A stretch of DNA of 64,000 nucleotides from Albidovulum aestuarii (GCF_029961185.1 NZ_JASBQQ010000007.1:168514-232513), one strand, 5' to 3'; shown: positions 54,215 to 63,926, numbered from the stretch's first letter. Notes: generated by a model not told the origin, from the letters alone. A program made the numbers and translations.

Positions 54215-54493
54215 ATGGCGCAGCGAGAGAGAGACGAGCTGGAGGAGGTCACCTCCAAAGTGAGTGCGCTCACCAAGGCGCTTCTCGATGAGGGCAACGA
54301 TCCCTCGATGGTCGCCTTCGCACTGACGTCGGTAGCGGCCGACATGGGGCTGCAGATCTGTGGCGACCCGATGCGGGTCATCCCGGTGCTGCTCGGCGCA
54401 ATCTCTCAGCAAGCGCACATGCGCGCAGGGGGTGCTGCCGAGAAGGACGCCGAAGAGCCGGCGTCTGTCCCGCTTGGTGTGACTGTCCACTGA
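54215..54493 (+). CDS. Small protein, first gene of the helicase-nuclease operon
   Basis: A 92-residue helical, acidic protein (EELEEVTSKVSALTKALLDEG start region; then SMVAFALTSVAADMGLQICGDP). No motif, signal or membrane segment is recognised and no strong ribosome site is visible. Its consistent strand and position suggest it belongs to the operon; role unknown. Confidence 0.65.
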   Translation: MAQRERDELEEVTSKVSALTKALLDEGNDPSMVAFALTSVAADMGLQICGDPMRVIPVLLGAISQQAHMRAGGAAEKDAEEPASVPLGVTVH

Positions 54494-54532
54494 GTTGGTG
54501 AGGGTGTGGATCTGAGAGAAGGGAGAGGCGAG

Positions 54533-54889
54533 ATGAAGACCAGGCAAAAGCTCCGGGGCGTGTCCCTACTTTCGGCGGTCTTTGCCGAGCTGTCTCAGCA
54601 GCTGCCTGAGGGCATCATCTCGACCGAGGAGTTGCTTGGGGCAGCCCAGAAACTGATTAAGCTCTCGAAACGAGAGTACATCACCGACGGGCATCCTGAG
54701 GGGCGGCGTCATCAGGGATACTATTCCTATGATCTCTGCACCGCATTCGACAAATTCCAGGGGCGAATTCTGGAGACAGAGACGGGCTTACAGTACGACC
54801 GGATCGCCGGTTGCGGTCGGCTTGATGGTTTGAAGGAGCTGCTGAATGGCAGCCGTGAAGATATGGTTCTGGAGGAAATCTATGGCTGA
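54533..54889 (+). CDS. Small protein, second gene of the operon
   Basis: A 118-residue basic helical protein with AELSQQLPEGIISTEELLGAAQKLIKLSKREY, which could be a DNA-binding or adaptor helix set, and a GYYSYD..TAFDKFQGRI middle. GGGAGAGG precedes the ATG. The 3' end overlaps the next gene by eight bases. I do not recognise a family. Confidence 0.65.
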   Translation: MKTRQKLRGVSLLSAVFAELSQQLPEGIISTEELLGAAQKLIKLSKREYITDGHPEGRRHQGYYSYDLCTAFDKFQGRILETETGLQYDRIAGCGRLDGLKELLNGSREDMVLEEIYG

Positions 54890-55148
54890 GTACAAAGCGG
54901 CATCCGCCCTGCGAGAGCACATGCTCGAGGGGCATCCGGTCACACTTTTGGAAGCGATCTTGCTCTTCGGAGTTCAGGGCCCGAACGCAGAGTTCGGTCG
55001 CATGAAGAAGGACGGATTTCTGGTCGCATCAAGGCAGGTCCCGATGGCGAAGGTGATCCGCCGGATCAACGAATACACGGTCTGCAAGGTTCCTGAGGGC
55101 CTTCCCTACAAGGAAATTCAGCTGACCGAGTACTGGATCAAGAAATGA
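54882..55148 (+). CDS. Small winged-helix DNA-binding protein
   Basis: An 88-residue protein with VTLLEAILLFGVQGPNAEFGRMKKDGFLV, a pattern like the small phage/HTH_39 winged helix (T..EA...FG......I..L...G). GGAGGA lies just before the ATG. It overlaps both neighbours (eight bases before, four after), so it is translationally coupled; probably a DNA-binding subunit or operon regulator. Confidence 0.65.
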   Translation: MAEYKAASALREHMLEGHPVTLLEAILLFGVQGPNAEFGRMKKDGFLVASRQVPMAKVIRRINEYTVCKVPEGLPYKEIQLTEYWIKK

Positions 55149-55354
55149 GGCGTGCGTTCACACCTCGGCAAAGGCGCGTCCTGCGGATGCTCGCCGGCAA
55201 CCTCTGCCAGAAATGCGGAGCGGTGCTTGATGCGGATTTCCATGCGGATCATGTGCGCGCCCACTCGAGGGGTGGACCCACGATACTGGAGAACGGGCAG
55301 GCGCTCTGTGCCAGCTGCAACCTGAAGAAAGGTGCGAGCCATGACGACGATTAA
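55145..55354 (+). CDS. Small HNH endonuclease
   Basis: A 69-residue HNH protein: CQKCG and CASCN provide four zinc ligands, FHADHVRAHSRGG the HH part and ENGQALC the N. The whole domain is present with almost nothing else, the size of the minimal McrA-like nuclease module. Starts by ATGA overlap with the upstream gene and overlaps the helicase start. It is likely the cutting subunit of a complex with the helicase. Confidence 0.85.
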   Translation: MRRAFTPRQRRVLRMLAGNLCQKCGAVLDADFHADHVRAHSRGGPTILENGQALCASCNLKKGASHDDD

Positions 55355-57005
55355 TCTGAGACCCTGGCAGGCCGCCTGCGCCAACAAAGCAATGGACTGG
55401 CTCAAGGCCGGCGAAGATCGGCATTTCCTGATCAATGCGGCACCGGGCGCCGGCAAGACCATCTGCGCCTCCGTCATCGCGCAGCGTTTGCTTGATGCGG
55501 ACCTGATCGATCGGGTGATCGTGATCGCCCCGCGCAAAGCGGTCGTGAAGCAGTGGGCGACGGAATTCAAGCTCGTGACCGGGCGTCCGATCCTTCAGAT
55601 CACCGGGGCCGACGAAGAACCCGAAGAATATGGCGTCGACCTGTGCGCGACATGGTCGGCGATCCAGAGCTCGCTCGATGGACTTCAGGCCGTGTGCCGG
55701 AAGGACCGGACGCTCGTCATCTGTGATGAGCATCACCATGCTGCCGTCGCGGCGGCATGGGGAGATGGCGCAAACGGTGCCTTCGCGGACGCTAGGTATG
55801 CGTTGATCCTCACCGGAACCCCGATCCGGTCCGACGGAAAGGAATCCGTCTGGCTGGCCTATGATGATCAGGGGCTGATCGATCACCCCGCGGGAGGGTC
55901 CTACACACTCACCTATGGTGAGGCCGTCGACCTCGAGTATTGCCGGCCGATCACGTTCCACCGGCACGAAGGAAAGTTCTCTGTGAAGCTGGATGACGGG
56001 GAAAACATTTCCGTGTCCGGCATGGAGGACACCCAGTTCTCGCCCGCGCTGAAGCGGATCCGGGGGCTTCAGCAAGCCTTGGACTACTACAAGCTCGCCT
56101 GCACACCGAAGTATCTGGCCTCGGGCGCGGCAGACCCTGATTCCTATCAGGCCAGCATTCTTCAGTGGTGCATCGACAAGCTGAATGACCTTCGGCTTCG
56201 CATGCCCGAGGCCGGCGGCCTCGTGATTGCGCCCAACATTCCGGTTGCAGAGTACATGGCGGAGCTGCTCGAGCTGCTCGATGGTGAGAAGCCCGTGGTC
56301 GTCCATAACCAGGTCGCCAACCCTGAAGGCAAGATCACGGCGTTTCGCAACAGCAAGAAGCGTTGGATCGTGTCTGTTGCCATGATCTCCGAGGGCGTCG
56401 ATATCCAGCGCTTGCGCATCCTTGCCTATCTGCCGAATGCGCAGACGGAGCTCTCATTCCGGCAGGCTATGGGCCGGGTTGTACGGAACTTCGGGCCGCA
56501 GGACGACTCGCGTGCCTATGTGGTGATGCCGACGCATCGCATCTTCGAGGAGTACGCGCGCCGGGTAGAGGCCGAAATGTCGCCGGCCAAACTGCGCCCG
56601 TCGGATACGCCAGACACCAAGGTCTGCCCGGACTGTGGCGCAGAGTGCGCGAAGGACGCGACTGCCTGCCATGTCTGCGATGCGGAGTTTCCTGTCCGTC
56701 AGCCCAGGATGAAGACCTGCGACGCTTGCGGGGCGCTCAATCCTCTCAGCGCCAAGGACTGTCAGTCTTGCGGCGCGACGTTCGCACATGCCTTCGAGAT
56801 CTCTCTGAATGAGGCCTTGCGGGTTGGGGCCATCATCCGGGGCATGGATCTCGAGGAAGAGGAGGTTCAGGAGGGGGAAGCCATCCGCGATGTCTTCCGG
56901 AAGGGCGTTCTGAGCAGCGGGGATGACCAGCTGATCAAAATCCTCAAGCTCCTACCCGAGGAAAGCTATGGACGCCTCGCCCGCATGTTCGAGGAGAACA
57001 AGTGA
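55341..57005 (+). CDS. SF2 DEAD/DEAH-type helicase with C-terminal zinc ribbons
   Basis: A 554-residue SF2 helicase. Walker A AAPGAGKT is at 33-40, motif II DEHH at 129-132, motif III LTGTPIR, motif VI QAMGRVVR. After the RecA domains it has two four-cysteine zinc ribbons (CPDCGAEC..CHVC at about 428-450 and CDACG..CQSC at about 470-495) and a helical tail. It likely unwinds or translocates on phage DNA, and the ribbons recognise a nucleic acid structure. I start it at ATG 55341 (AAAGG upstream), overlapping the HNH gene; an in-frame GTG at 55332 is possible. Confidence 0.88.
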   Translation: MTTINLRPWQAACANKAMDWLKAGEDRHFLINAAPGAGKTICASVIAQRLLDADLIDRVIVIAPRKAVVKQWATEFKLVTGRPILQITGADEEPEEYGVDLCATWSAIQSSLDGLQAVCRKDRTLVICDEHHHAAVAAAWGDGANGAFADARYALILTGTPIRSDGKESVWLAYDDQGLIDHPAGGSYTLTYGEAVDLEYCRPITFHRHEGKFSVKLDDGENISVSGMEDTQFSPALKRIRGLQQALDYYKLACTPKYLASGAADPDSYQASILQWCIDKLNDLRLRMPEAGGLVIAPNIPVAEYMAELLELLDGEKPVVVHNQVANPEGKITAFRNSKKRWIVSVAMISEGVDIQRLRILAYLPNAQTELSFRQAMGRVVRNFGPQDDSRAYVVMPTHRIFEEYARRVEAEMSPAKLRPSDTPDTKVCPDCGAECAKDATACHVCDAEFPVRQPRMKTCDACGALNPLSAKDCQSCGATFAHAFEISLNEALRVGAIIRGMDLEEEEVQEGEAIRDVFRKGVLSSGDDQLIKILKLLPEESYGRLARMFEENK

Positions 57006-57039
57006 TGCGCGTTGCGTTTGACAGGAAGCAGGTGACGCG

Positions 57040-57969
57040 ATGAACGATCACAGTTTCTTTGCGATCGGTGCAGAGCACGTCATTCAGAGCGGGGCGCAAG
57101 CCCATGCGGATGATTGGCGGCTCCTTCGCCGGCTTGCTCTGCCGCGCCGCCTGAATGATCCACGTGGCGGTACGGTCAAGCGCGCCCTGGTCATCGATGT
57201 CGAGACCACCGGCCTTTCGCTCGAGGGTGACGAAGTGATCCAGCTGGCCATGCTGCCGTTCTCCTATGAGCTCGAGACCGGAAGGATTATCGAGATCGAG
57301 CACGACCGGGCCTTTGAAGGACTGCGCGAGCCAGGCGTCCCGATCTCGGAGGAGGCCAGTCTGGTCACCGGCCTGACGGCTGAAGCCGTCGCGGGTCGGA
57401 CGATCAACGGTTCTGCCGTGGAGGCGCTAGTAGCCGATGCGGATCTGATCATCGCCCACAACGCCAGTTTTGACCGAGTCATGGTCGAGACGCTCTGGCC
57501 CTGCTTTGCCGGGAAGCCCTGGGGGTGCTCTCTCACGAGTATCGACTGGCTGCGCGAGGGCTTCTCCGCGGGAAAACTCGACTATCTCGGCATGCAGTTC
57601 GGCTGGTTCTACGACGGTCACCGGGCGCTTGCGGATTGCGAAGCCTGCCTCGCTCTGCTCGCACAGGAGCTCCCCCAGTCGGGCAAGCGTGTCATGTCCG
57701 CGGTCCGGGATGCCGCGCTTCGGGACGACTACCTCGTTCGGGCGGTCGATGCCCCCTTCGACGAACGCCAGAAACTCAAGGAGCGCGGGTATCGCTGGCG
57801 GCCGGCGGAGCTTCCGCTGGGAAGGGTCTGGTGGACGATCACCTCCGACCCCGCGTCGGAGATCGCCTGGCTCCGGGCTGAAATCTACGGCCGGGACGCC
57901 AATGTGCCGACACACAAGGTCACGGCCCTTAACCGCTTCTCGGAGCGTCTCTGGGAAGCGCAGCCATGA
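57040..57969 (+). CDS. DnaQ-like 3'-5' exonuclease
   Basis: A 309-residue DEDDh exonuclease with Asp53/Glu55 (VIDVETTG), Asp145 (AHNASFDR) and His194/Asp199 (HRALADCEA), so all catalytic residues are present. A C-terminal segment (LKERGYRWRPAELPLGRVWWTIT in part) of about 80 residues follows and could bind substrate. It overlaps the next gene by four bases. Such nucleases trim single-stranded DNA or RNA ends; here it probably acts with the helicase-nuclease downstream. Confidence 0.88.
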   Translation: MNDHSFFAIGAEHVIQSGAQAHADDWRLLRRLALPRRLNDPRGGTVKRALVIDVETTGLSLEGDEVIQLAMLPFSYELETGRIIEIEHDRAFEGLREPGVPISEEASLVTGLTAEAVAGRTINGSAVEALVADADLIIAHNASFDRVMVETLWPCFAGKPWGCSLTSIDWLREGFSAGKLDYLGMQFGWFYDGHRALADCEACLALLAQELPQSGKRVMSAVRDAALRDDYLVRAVDAPFDERQKLKERGYRWRPAELPLGRVWWTITSDPASEIAWLRAEIYGRDANVPTHKVTALNRFSERLWEAQP

Positions 57970-60900
57970 AAAAGCATGTCGATCAGATCGTCCTGAGCGC
58001 TTCCGACCTCGTTGGCCATCTGAACTGCGGCCATCTGACCGTGCTGGATCTGCAGGTCGCTGAAGGAGCGCTTGCGAAGCCGAAGCATTGGGATCCGCTT
58101 CTCGAGGTTCTTCGAGAGCGGGGTGACCAGCATGAAAAGGCCTTCATCGCGCACCTTGAGGCTCAGGGCCTGACGTCCATCCGGATCGACGGAGTCGACA
58201 ACACGCCAGCAGCCGTCACCGAGACCCTAACTGCGATGGAGTCTGGCGCTCAGATCATCGTCCAGGCGGCGCTTGCACATGGCAGGTGGGTCGGGCGGGC
58301 CGATATCCTGCGGCGGGTCGAGAAACCCAGCCATCTCGGGTCTTGGTCCTACGAGATCATCGACACGAAACTTGCCCGCGAGACCAAGGCTGGCTCGGTG
58401 CTTCAGCTTTGTCTCTACGCCGACCTGTTGGAACAGGTGCAGGGGATCGCGCCTGAATATGTCTACGTCGTGGCGCCCTGGTCCGACTTCGAACCTCAAG
58501 TGTTTCGATATGCGGACTACGCCGCGTATTTCCGGAAAGCCAAGGCCGCCGCTGAAGCGGCGACTGCCGACGGAGTGCTGGGCGGTCAGTATCCTGAGCC
58601 GAAGGAGCACTGCGACATCTGCCGATGGCGGACCCGGTGCGACGCGAGGCGGCGCGCAGATGACCATCTCTGCCTGGTCGCCGGGATCAGCAAGAACCAG
58701 ACATCCGAGCTTCAGGACAACGGGATCACGACCGCAGCCGCGCTCGCGGCGATGCCCACGCCGATGCCCTGGAAGCCGAAGAAGGGATCTGCGTTCTCCT
58801 ACGAGAAGGCACGTGAACAGGCCCGTATTCAGATCGAGTCTCGCGAAGCCGGAGAAGTCCGATACGAACTCCTGCCGATCGTCGAGGATATCGGCCTGTG
58901 TCTGCTGCCTGAACCTTCTGACGGAGATATCTTCTTCGACATCGAAAGCGATGCGTTCGTTGGGGAACACGGCCTCGAGTATCTCTTCGGCTATATCTAT
59001 CGCGATGAAAACGGCGCCTGGACCTACACGGCAGACTGGGCGTTTGATCGGGAAGGCGAGAAGGCGATCTTCGAGCGCTTCGTGGACTTCGTGAATGCGC
59101 GCAGAGAGCAGTATCCGGACCTGCATGTCTTTCATTACGCACCCTATGAACCCGGGGCGCTGAAACGCCTGATGGGCCGGTACGCGACCCGCGAAGGCGA
59201 GATCGACGACTTCCTGCGCAGCAATCTGCTGGTCGATCTCTACAGCGTCGTGCGCAATGGGCTGCGCGCCGGGGTCGAGAGCTACTCGATCAAGAAGCTG
59301 GAGCCGATCTACGGCTTTGTGCGGGATACCAGCCTGCCAGATGCGAACGTGGCTCTTGCGCGCCTGCAGGCCGGGCTTGAACTGGGCGACATCGATGCCA
59401 TTGACGGCGAGGTGCGCGCGACCGTGAAGTCTTACAATTACGAGGACTGCACCTCGACCATTGCCCTCCGCGACTGGCTTGAAGATCGCCGCCAGGAGGT
59501 TGTCGATGCCGGAACCGATGTTCCGCGTCCCTTGCCGTCCGATCAGGAGCCCAGCGAGGCGCTCACTGAGCGTCAGGAGGCCGTTCAGGCATTGATCGCG
59601 CGCCTCACGGCCGACGTGCCCGCGGATATCGAAGAACGGAGCGAAGTACAGCACGCCCGGTGGATCCTCGCGAATATCCTCGACTGGCATCGCCGTGAGG
59701 ACAAGGCCGCGTGGTGGGAATACTTCCGGCTCTCCGCGCTCACGCCAGAAGAACTCGTCGACGAGCGCGCCGCGCTGTCGCAGCTGACGTTTGTCGGGGA
59801 CGTCTCGCCACCGGGCGCGCGGACGCCGGTTCACCGGTATGCGTTCCCACAGCAGGACACGGATCTCCGCGGTGACGAAGATCTGCGGATGAATGGCGGC
59901 GACAAGATCGGCAGCGTTGTCGCGGTTTCTGCGGATGATCGCACGGTCGACATCAAGAAGATGGGGAAGACGGCCGACATCCACCCCGAGGGCGTCTTCG
60001 CGCATCAGATGTTCAATACCAAGGAACAGGCCGACAGCCTGATGCGGCTTGGGGAGTACGTCGCCGACCATGGCATCGAAGGGGAAGGGCCCTATCAGAG
60101 CGCCCGGGCACTCTTGCTGCGTCTCAAACCGCAACTTGGCGATGGACCGATCCGACAGCCGGGAGAAACGACCCTGCAGGCTGTGCTTCGCGTCGCTCGC
60201 GAGCTTAGTGAAGGCGTCTTCCCGATCCAGGGCCCTCCGGGAACGGGAAAGTCGTACACGGGCGCGCGCATGATCTGTGAACTCGTCAAGCGTGGAAAGA
60301 AGGTCGGGATCACGGCAAACAGTCACAAGGTGATCCGCAACCTGCTGGACAAGGTCGTCGAAGCCGCCCCGGAGATGAAGGTCGATCTCTGCTGCGTTCA
60401 GAAACCGAAGTCCGGCGAGATGGAACCTGATCAGGACAGGTTGAAGTTCGTGTCCGACAATACCGGCGTTTATGCCGCATTGGGCTCGGGTTCCGCGCAG
60501 GTTGCCGGTGCGACGCACTTCCTCTGGTCACGCGCTGACGCACATGAAGTTCTCGATGTGCTCGTGATTGATGAAGCCGCGCAGATGTCACTGGCCAATG
60601 TCCTGGCAGTCGCTCAGAGCGCGAAGATCCTGATCTTGCTTGGAGATCCGCAGCAGCTGGACCAGCCCACGCAGGGCACGCATCCGGACGGCACAGGCGT
60701 ATCCGCGCTCGAGCATGTTCTTGGTGGCGCACATACGATTGCCCAAGACGAGGGCCTTTTCCTGGAGGAAACCTGGCGCTTGCACCCCGATATCTGCCAG
60801 TTCAATTCCGAGCTTTTCTATGACGACAAGCTGCATTCCGTGGAGGGATGCGAGCTGCAGGAAATCCGCCGTGCCGGGCCCCTTACAGGAACAGGTCTTC

Positions 60901-61388
60901 GTTATTTGCCGGTGGAGCACTCAGGGAATCAAAGCTCTTCGATTGAGGAGGCCGATGCCGTTGCCGGACTTGTTGAAGAGATCTTGTCCGGTCAGCCGAC
61001 ATGGATTGATCGAGAGGGTCAGGAGAGACCTCTCACCCTCGAGGACATCCTGATCATCGCGCCGTACAATGCGCAGGTCTTTGAGATTCAGCAGCGTCTG
61101 CCCGGCGCGCGCGTTGGGACTGTCGACAAGTTCCAGGGCCAGGAGGCACCCATAGCGATCTACTCGATGGCGACATCAAGCCATGCTGACGCGCCGCGGG
61201 GCATGGAGTTCCTGTACAGTGCAAACCGCTTCAACGTTGCAATCTCACGAGCGAAGTGCGTTGCGGTCCTGGTGGCATCGCCTAAAGTGTTCGAGGCGGA
61301 ATGTCGGACACCGCGACAGATGCAAATGGCCAATGCATTTTGTAGGTATCTTGAATGCTCAATCAAAATCAATTTTCCTGTTCTCTAA
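57966..61388 (+). CDS. TM0106-type RecB-like nuclease fused to RNase H-like and UPF1-type helicase domains
   Basis: An 1140-residue multi-domain protein. Residues 5-260 form a Cas4/RecB-like PD-(D/E)xK nuclease of the TM0106 type (Asp113 in GRADIL, Asp133/Lys135 in IIDTKLA, QLCLY motif, then a Cys-containing CDICRW segment). Residues about 300-510 resemble a predicted RNase H-like/DEDD domain (FFDIESD, HYAPYEPGALKRL). The SF1 helicase is at 720-1130: Walker A GPPGTGKS (756-763), motif II DEAAQ (869-873), GDPQQL, VDKFQGQE and NVAISRAK. It combines nuclease and 5'-3' translocase functions and is the likely core of the system. Confidence 0.92.
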   Translation: MKKHVDQIVLSASDLVGHLNCGHLTVLDLQVAEGALAKPKHWDPLLEVLRERGDQHEKAFIAHLEAQGLTSIRIDGVDNTPAAVTETLTAMESGAQIIVQAALAHGRWVGRADILRRVEKPSHLGSWSYEIIDTKLARETKAGSVLQLCLYADLLEQVQGIAPEYVYVVAPWSDFEPQVFRYADYAAYFRKAKAAAEAATADGVLGGQYPEPKEHCDICRWRTRCDARRRADDHLCLVAGISKNQTSELQDNGITTAAALAAMPTPMPWKPKKGSAFSYEKAREQARIQIESREAGEVRYELLPIVEDIGLCLLPEPSDGDIFFDIESDAFVGEHGLEYLFGYIYRDENGAWTYTADWAFDREGEKAIFERFVDFVNARREQYPDLHVFHYAPYEPGALKRLMGRYATREGEIDDFLRSNLLVDLYSVVRNGLRAGVESYSIKKLEPIYGFVRDTSLPDANVALARLQAGLELGDIDAIDGEVRATVKSYNYEDCTSTIALRDWLEDRRQEVVDAGTDVPRPLPSDQEPSEALTERQEAVQALIARLTADVPADIEERSEVQHARWILANILDWHRREDKAAWWEYFRLSALTPEELVDERAALSQLTFVGDVSPPGARTPVHRYAFPQQDTDLRGDEDLRMNGGDKIGSVVAVSADDRTVDIKKMGKTADIHPEGVFAHQMFNTKEQADSLMRLGEYVADHGIEGEGPYQSARALLLRLKPQLGDGPIRQPGETTLQAVLRVARELSEGVFPIQGPPGTGKSYTGARMICELVKRGKKVGITANSHKVIRNLLDKVVEAAPEMKVDLCCVQKPKSGEMEPDQDRLKFVSDNTGVYAALGSGSAQVAGATHFLWSRADAHEVLDVLVIDEAAQMSLANVLAVAQSAKILILLGDPQQLDQPTQGTHPDGTGVSALEHVLGGAHTIAQDEGLFLEETWRLHPDICQFNSELFYDDKLHSVEGCELQEIRRAGPLTGTGLRYLPVEHSGNQSSSIEEADAVAGLVEEILSGQPTWIDREGQERPLTLEDILIIAPYNAQVFEIQQRLPGARVGTVDKFQGQEAPIAIYSMATSSHADAPRGMEFLYSANRFNVAISRAKCVAVLVASPKVFEAECRTPRQMQMANAFCRYLECSIKINFPVL

Positions 61389-61460
61389 AAAAGACAAAAA
61401 ATCAATTGCAAGAGAGGGCAGGAGGCGCCGGCGCAAAAGAATACATCGAGCAGCTATCGC

Positions 61461-63926
61461 ATGAAGATACTTAATGAAATCCTGGACGATAGTGGATGCT
61501 TAGCCTCGCCCGACGGCAGGCCACTATTTTCTTACAATTACTCATCTGAAGCTCATTCCCGTTTGGGGTCAATTCTACCTGCCCGATTGTCCATTGGACA
61601 GACATTGCCGGAGACTTCCGCCGCCTTTGTTCTCTGGGCTTCAGAACACATACGAGCGAACTTTCGCGGAGGACAGCTAACTTGGAGCTTCGTATTTGCC
61701 GGACTGGGGATTGCCGAGGATCGTCAACTAGCTGTGAGTCTGGTCGATCAGGGATTGAAGTGGTGGTACAGAAGAGTCCGCACAACTGAAACTGGAATCC
61801 ACCAATATCTGTACTCTCTGATGTCGGAAGGCGGGCTGCCCCAGGCACTTCTGCAGCAGCAGGGTCTGTACAACAGAGTTGTTGTAGGGTTGTTGAGAGA
61901 GATTGAAGCGGAGGGCGGAACTCACGCACGAGCTATCGCGCCAACGATTGCGGGCAGATATATCGTCACTCTTCCGCAGGCCTTTCACAATGCGGATTGG
62001 GTTAAAGCGCTCTCGGAATTCGGTATGTCGCTCGTCGAGCTTCGCGAGCGAGTTCCTGAAGGAATCGAGCCGGGACTGATCGAGAACTGGCTCGACAACA
62101 ATGTCCGTGATTGGAAAAAAACTCTGCCGTTGCGTCTCTCATCTGAGGCGTATGAGGCTCTAATCAGGCCAGCTCTAAAGTCTGAACGAGCTCGTCTCGT
62201 CAGGACGGACATCCCAATAGCACGACAATTGCGCCGAGGCAGTGACGGTGTCTGGAGGGGCTATGTTAAGTACGCACCGAGTGGAACCATCCCTGGAGAC
62301 TTGCTTCCGGAGGCGGTGGGGCAGAGGTTGAGGCTGGTCGCCACGTCCGATCGAGGAGGCGCATCTGTCAGCTACAGTGCGTCGCCCGAAGAAAGAGCAT
62401 GGAGCCTACGTCGATTTGGGACGCAGCAAACGACGTCTTCTCTATTGAATATTTCAGAAACGATCGTTTTCGAGGCGTATGCGGACGGACGTACTCTGGG
62501 CTCGGTTGTTATGGACCCCGGTCTACCTCACCCTCTGGAGGCTCCGAGCATCTGGAGGGCCACTGATCAGGTTGAAGGCTTGGCGGCCGATACGTTGCTT
62601 CCATCTTCAGGACGTACGCAATCAGAGGCGCTTTGGATCCTCACAAATGCTGACTGCCAACCTGCCGTGAGTGACGGGCTTCATATCGGAGACTCCCAAG
62701 AAGCGGAAAACGGACGACTTTGGCCAGTGTATGGAAACGGAATTGTTGCCGTGCAGGGCCTACAACTTCGCATTGGTACGGGTGTCGGAAACGCCGAGGA
62801 TCGTGCCCGTATCATTCCGATCGGCGACACTCTGACCGGGTGGCGCTTGAAGGACGGAAGCCCGATCTTTTTGGGAGAGCCAACAGTTCTTGCTGGGATT
62901 GGTGACGCTCCCTTGCGCGCTCCTGATCAATCTTCAGTAATTGTACAAGAAGGTCGGCGCTTGGGGGCAAAAGTAATCTCTTGGAGCGGCGACGCTTTTG
63001 GCATCGCCCAAATGAGGATTGTCAGTCTTCCCTCAGCAGCGAGCCTCGTTCTGAGAGAAATATCTGCGGGAACGGTAGAGCTGTCCGCGAATGGGTTCCC
63101 CGATAATTGGACGCTTGTATTGTCTTTGGGAGAACAAGTGGTTCGCCAGGAAGTTGGCTCTGCACCAGGCAGACTTAGCCTAACCGCGCCGGGGTCTCCA
63201 ATCGGGCTGATCACGCTAAGGCTCTCAGATCCAGGATCAGGTCGAAACTTGGAACTTCTTGCTGCCTGGCCATCGCGCGAGGGAATGCTTCTGGATCCGA
63301 ACGGAAATCGGCTTCAAGACAATAGGCCAATCTTCCCCGACGCCCTGCGCGGATGGCGAGCGGTAGTCCCTTCTGGATCAGCCGGCGATATCCAGCTGAA
63401 ACTCAACAATGAACCGCCGATTGCGCTCCGAATTCAGGGGGAAGCGTCGCTGGGTGCAATGTCTCAACTGGTGTGGCTCATGCTCGCCCACGGCGGGCCT
63501 GACGCTCAGGTTGACTTACGTCTGATTGTTGGAGGCAACGAGAGCAGACGACTGGAAATTCGGAGGTATGAAAATCACGCCGCCGTTAGAGGTTCTATCC
63601 TGAGGCTCGGGCAAGAGCGTGATCCTCAGCGGCCGGGTGATCTACCGCAAATCGTAATTGAGAGCGAAGAAGATCGCGCCGAAATCGTAGCCATCAGCCT
63701 CACATCAGATGCTGCTCCGGTCTCCGCGAGGTTTACAGTTTCGGATATCGATCTTTCTGATTTCCTAGAAACCGACCTCGGCCCCTGGCTCCTCTTTTCC
63801 CGTCTCGATGGCAGAACTCAACGTGCCGCAGTTTGGGTTCCCGAAGAGCGAAACCTAGGGCGCCGAGAGGACCGCATTGCTGCCTATGTCAACGAGTGGC
63901 AGGCCTTGGTGGATCAACCCGACTGA
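61461..63926 (+). CDS. YjiT/STY4851-like large defence-associated protein, possibly truncated
   Basis: An 821-residue soluble protein. The N-terminal part has SPDGRPLFSYNYSSEAH and VLWASEHIRANFRGG then SWSFVFAGLG-like text, which matches my recollection of the YjiT/STY4851/ECs_5259 family (E. coli members lie in the immigration control region with restriction genes). The middle and C-terminal parts are beta-rich, with no catalytic motif. It follows the helicase by 70 bases. Its stop codon coincides with the tip of an IS3-family element, and family members are longer, so the C-terminus may be lost. Low codon bias compared with the chromosomal genes. Confidence 0.65.
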   Translation: MKILNEILDDSGCLASPDGRPLFSYNYSSEAHSRLGSILPARLSIGQTLPETSAAFVLWASEHIRANFRGGQLTWSFVFAGLGIAEDRQLAVSLVDQGLKWWYRRVRTTETGIHQYLYSLMSEGGLPQALLQQQGLYNRVVVGLLREIEAEGGTHARAIAPTIAGRYIVTLPQAFHNADWVKALSEFGMSLVELRERVPEGIEPGLIENWLDNNVRDWKKTLPLRLSSEAYEALIRPALKSERARLVRTDIPIARQLRRGSDGVWRGYVKYAPSGTIPGDLLPEAVGQRLRLVATSDRGGASVSYSASPEERAWSLRRFGTQQTTSSLLNISETIVFEAYADGRTLGSVVMDPGLPHPLEAPSIWRATDQVEGLAADTLLPSSGRTQSEALWILTNADCQPAVSDGLHIGDSQEAENGRLWPVYGNGIVAVQGLQLRIGTGVGNAEDRARIIPIGDTLTGWRLKDGSPIFLGEPTVLAGIGDAPLRAPDQSSVIVQEGRRLGAKVISWSGDAFGIAQMRIVSLPSAASLVLREISAGTVELSANGFPDNWTLVLSLGEQVVRQEVGSAPGRLSLTAPGSPIGLITLRLSDPGSGRNLELLAAWPSREGMLLDPNGNRLQDNRPIFPDALRGWRAVVPSGSAGDIQLKLNNEPPIALRIQGEASLGAMSQLVWLMLAHGGPDAQVDLRLIVGGNESRRLEIRRYENHAAVRGSILRLGQERDPQRPGDLPQIVIESEEDRAEIVAISLTSDAAPVSARFTVSDIDLSDFLETDLGPWLLFSRLDGRTQRAAVWVPEERNLGRREDRIAAYVNEWQALVDQPD

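Noticed and set aside
58227..60518. 763-codon open frame on the minus strand
   Set aside because: It is the exact antisense shadow of the helicase-nuclease gene, has Arg/His-rich composition and no motifs.
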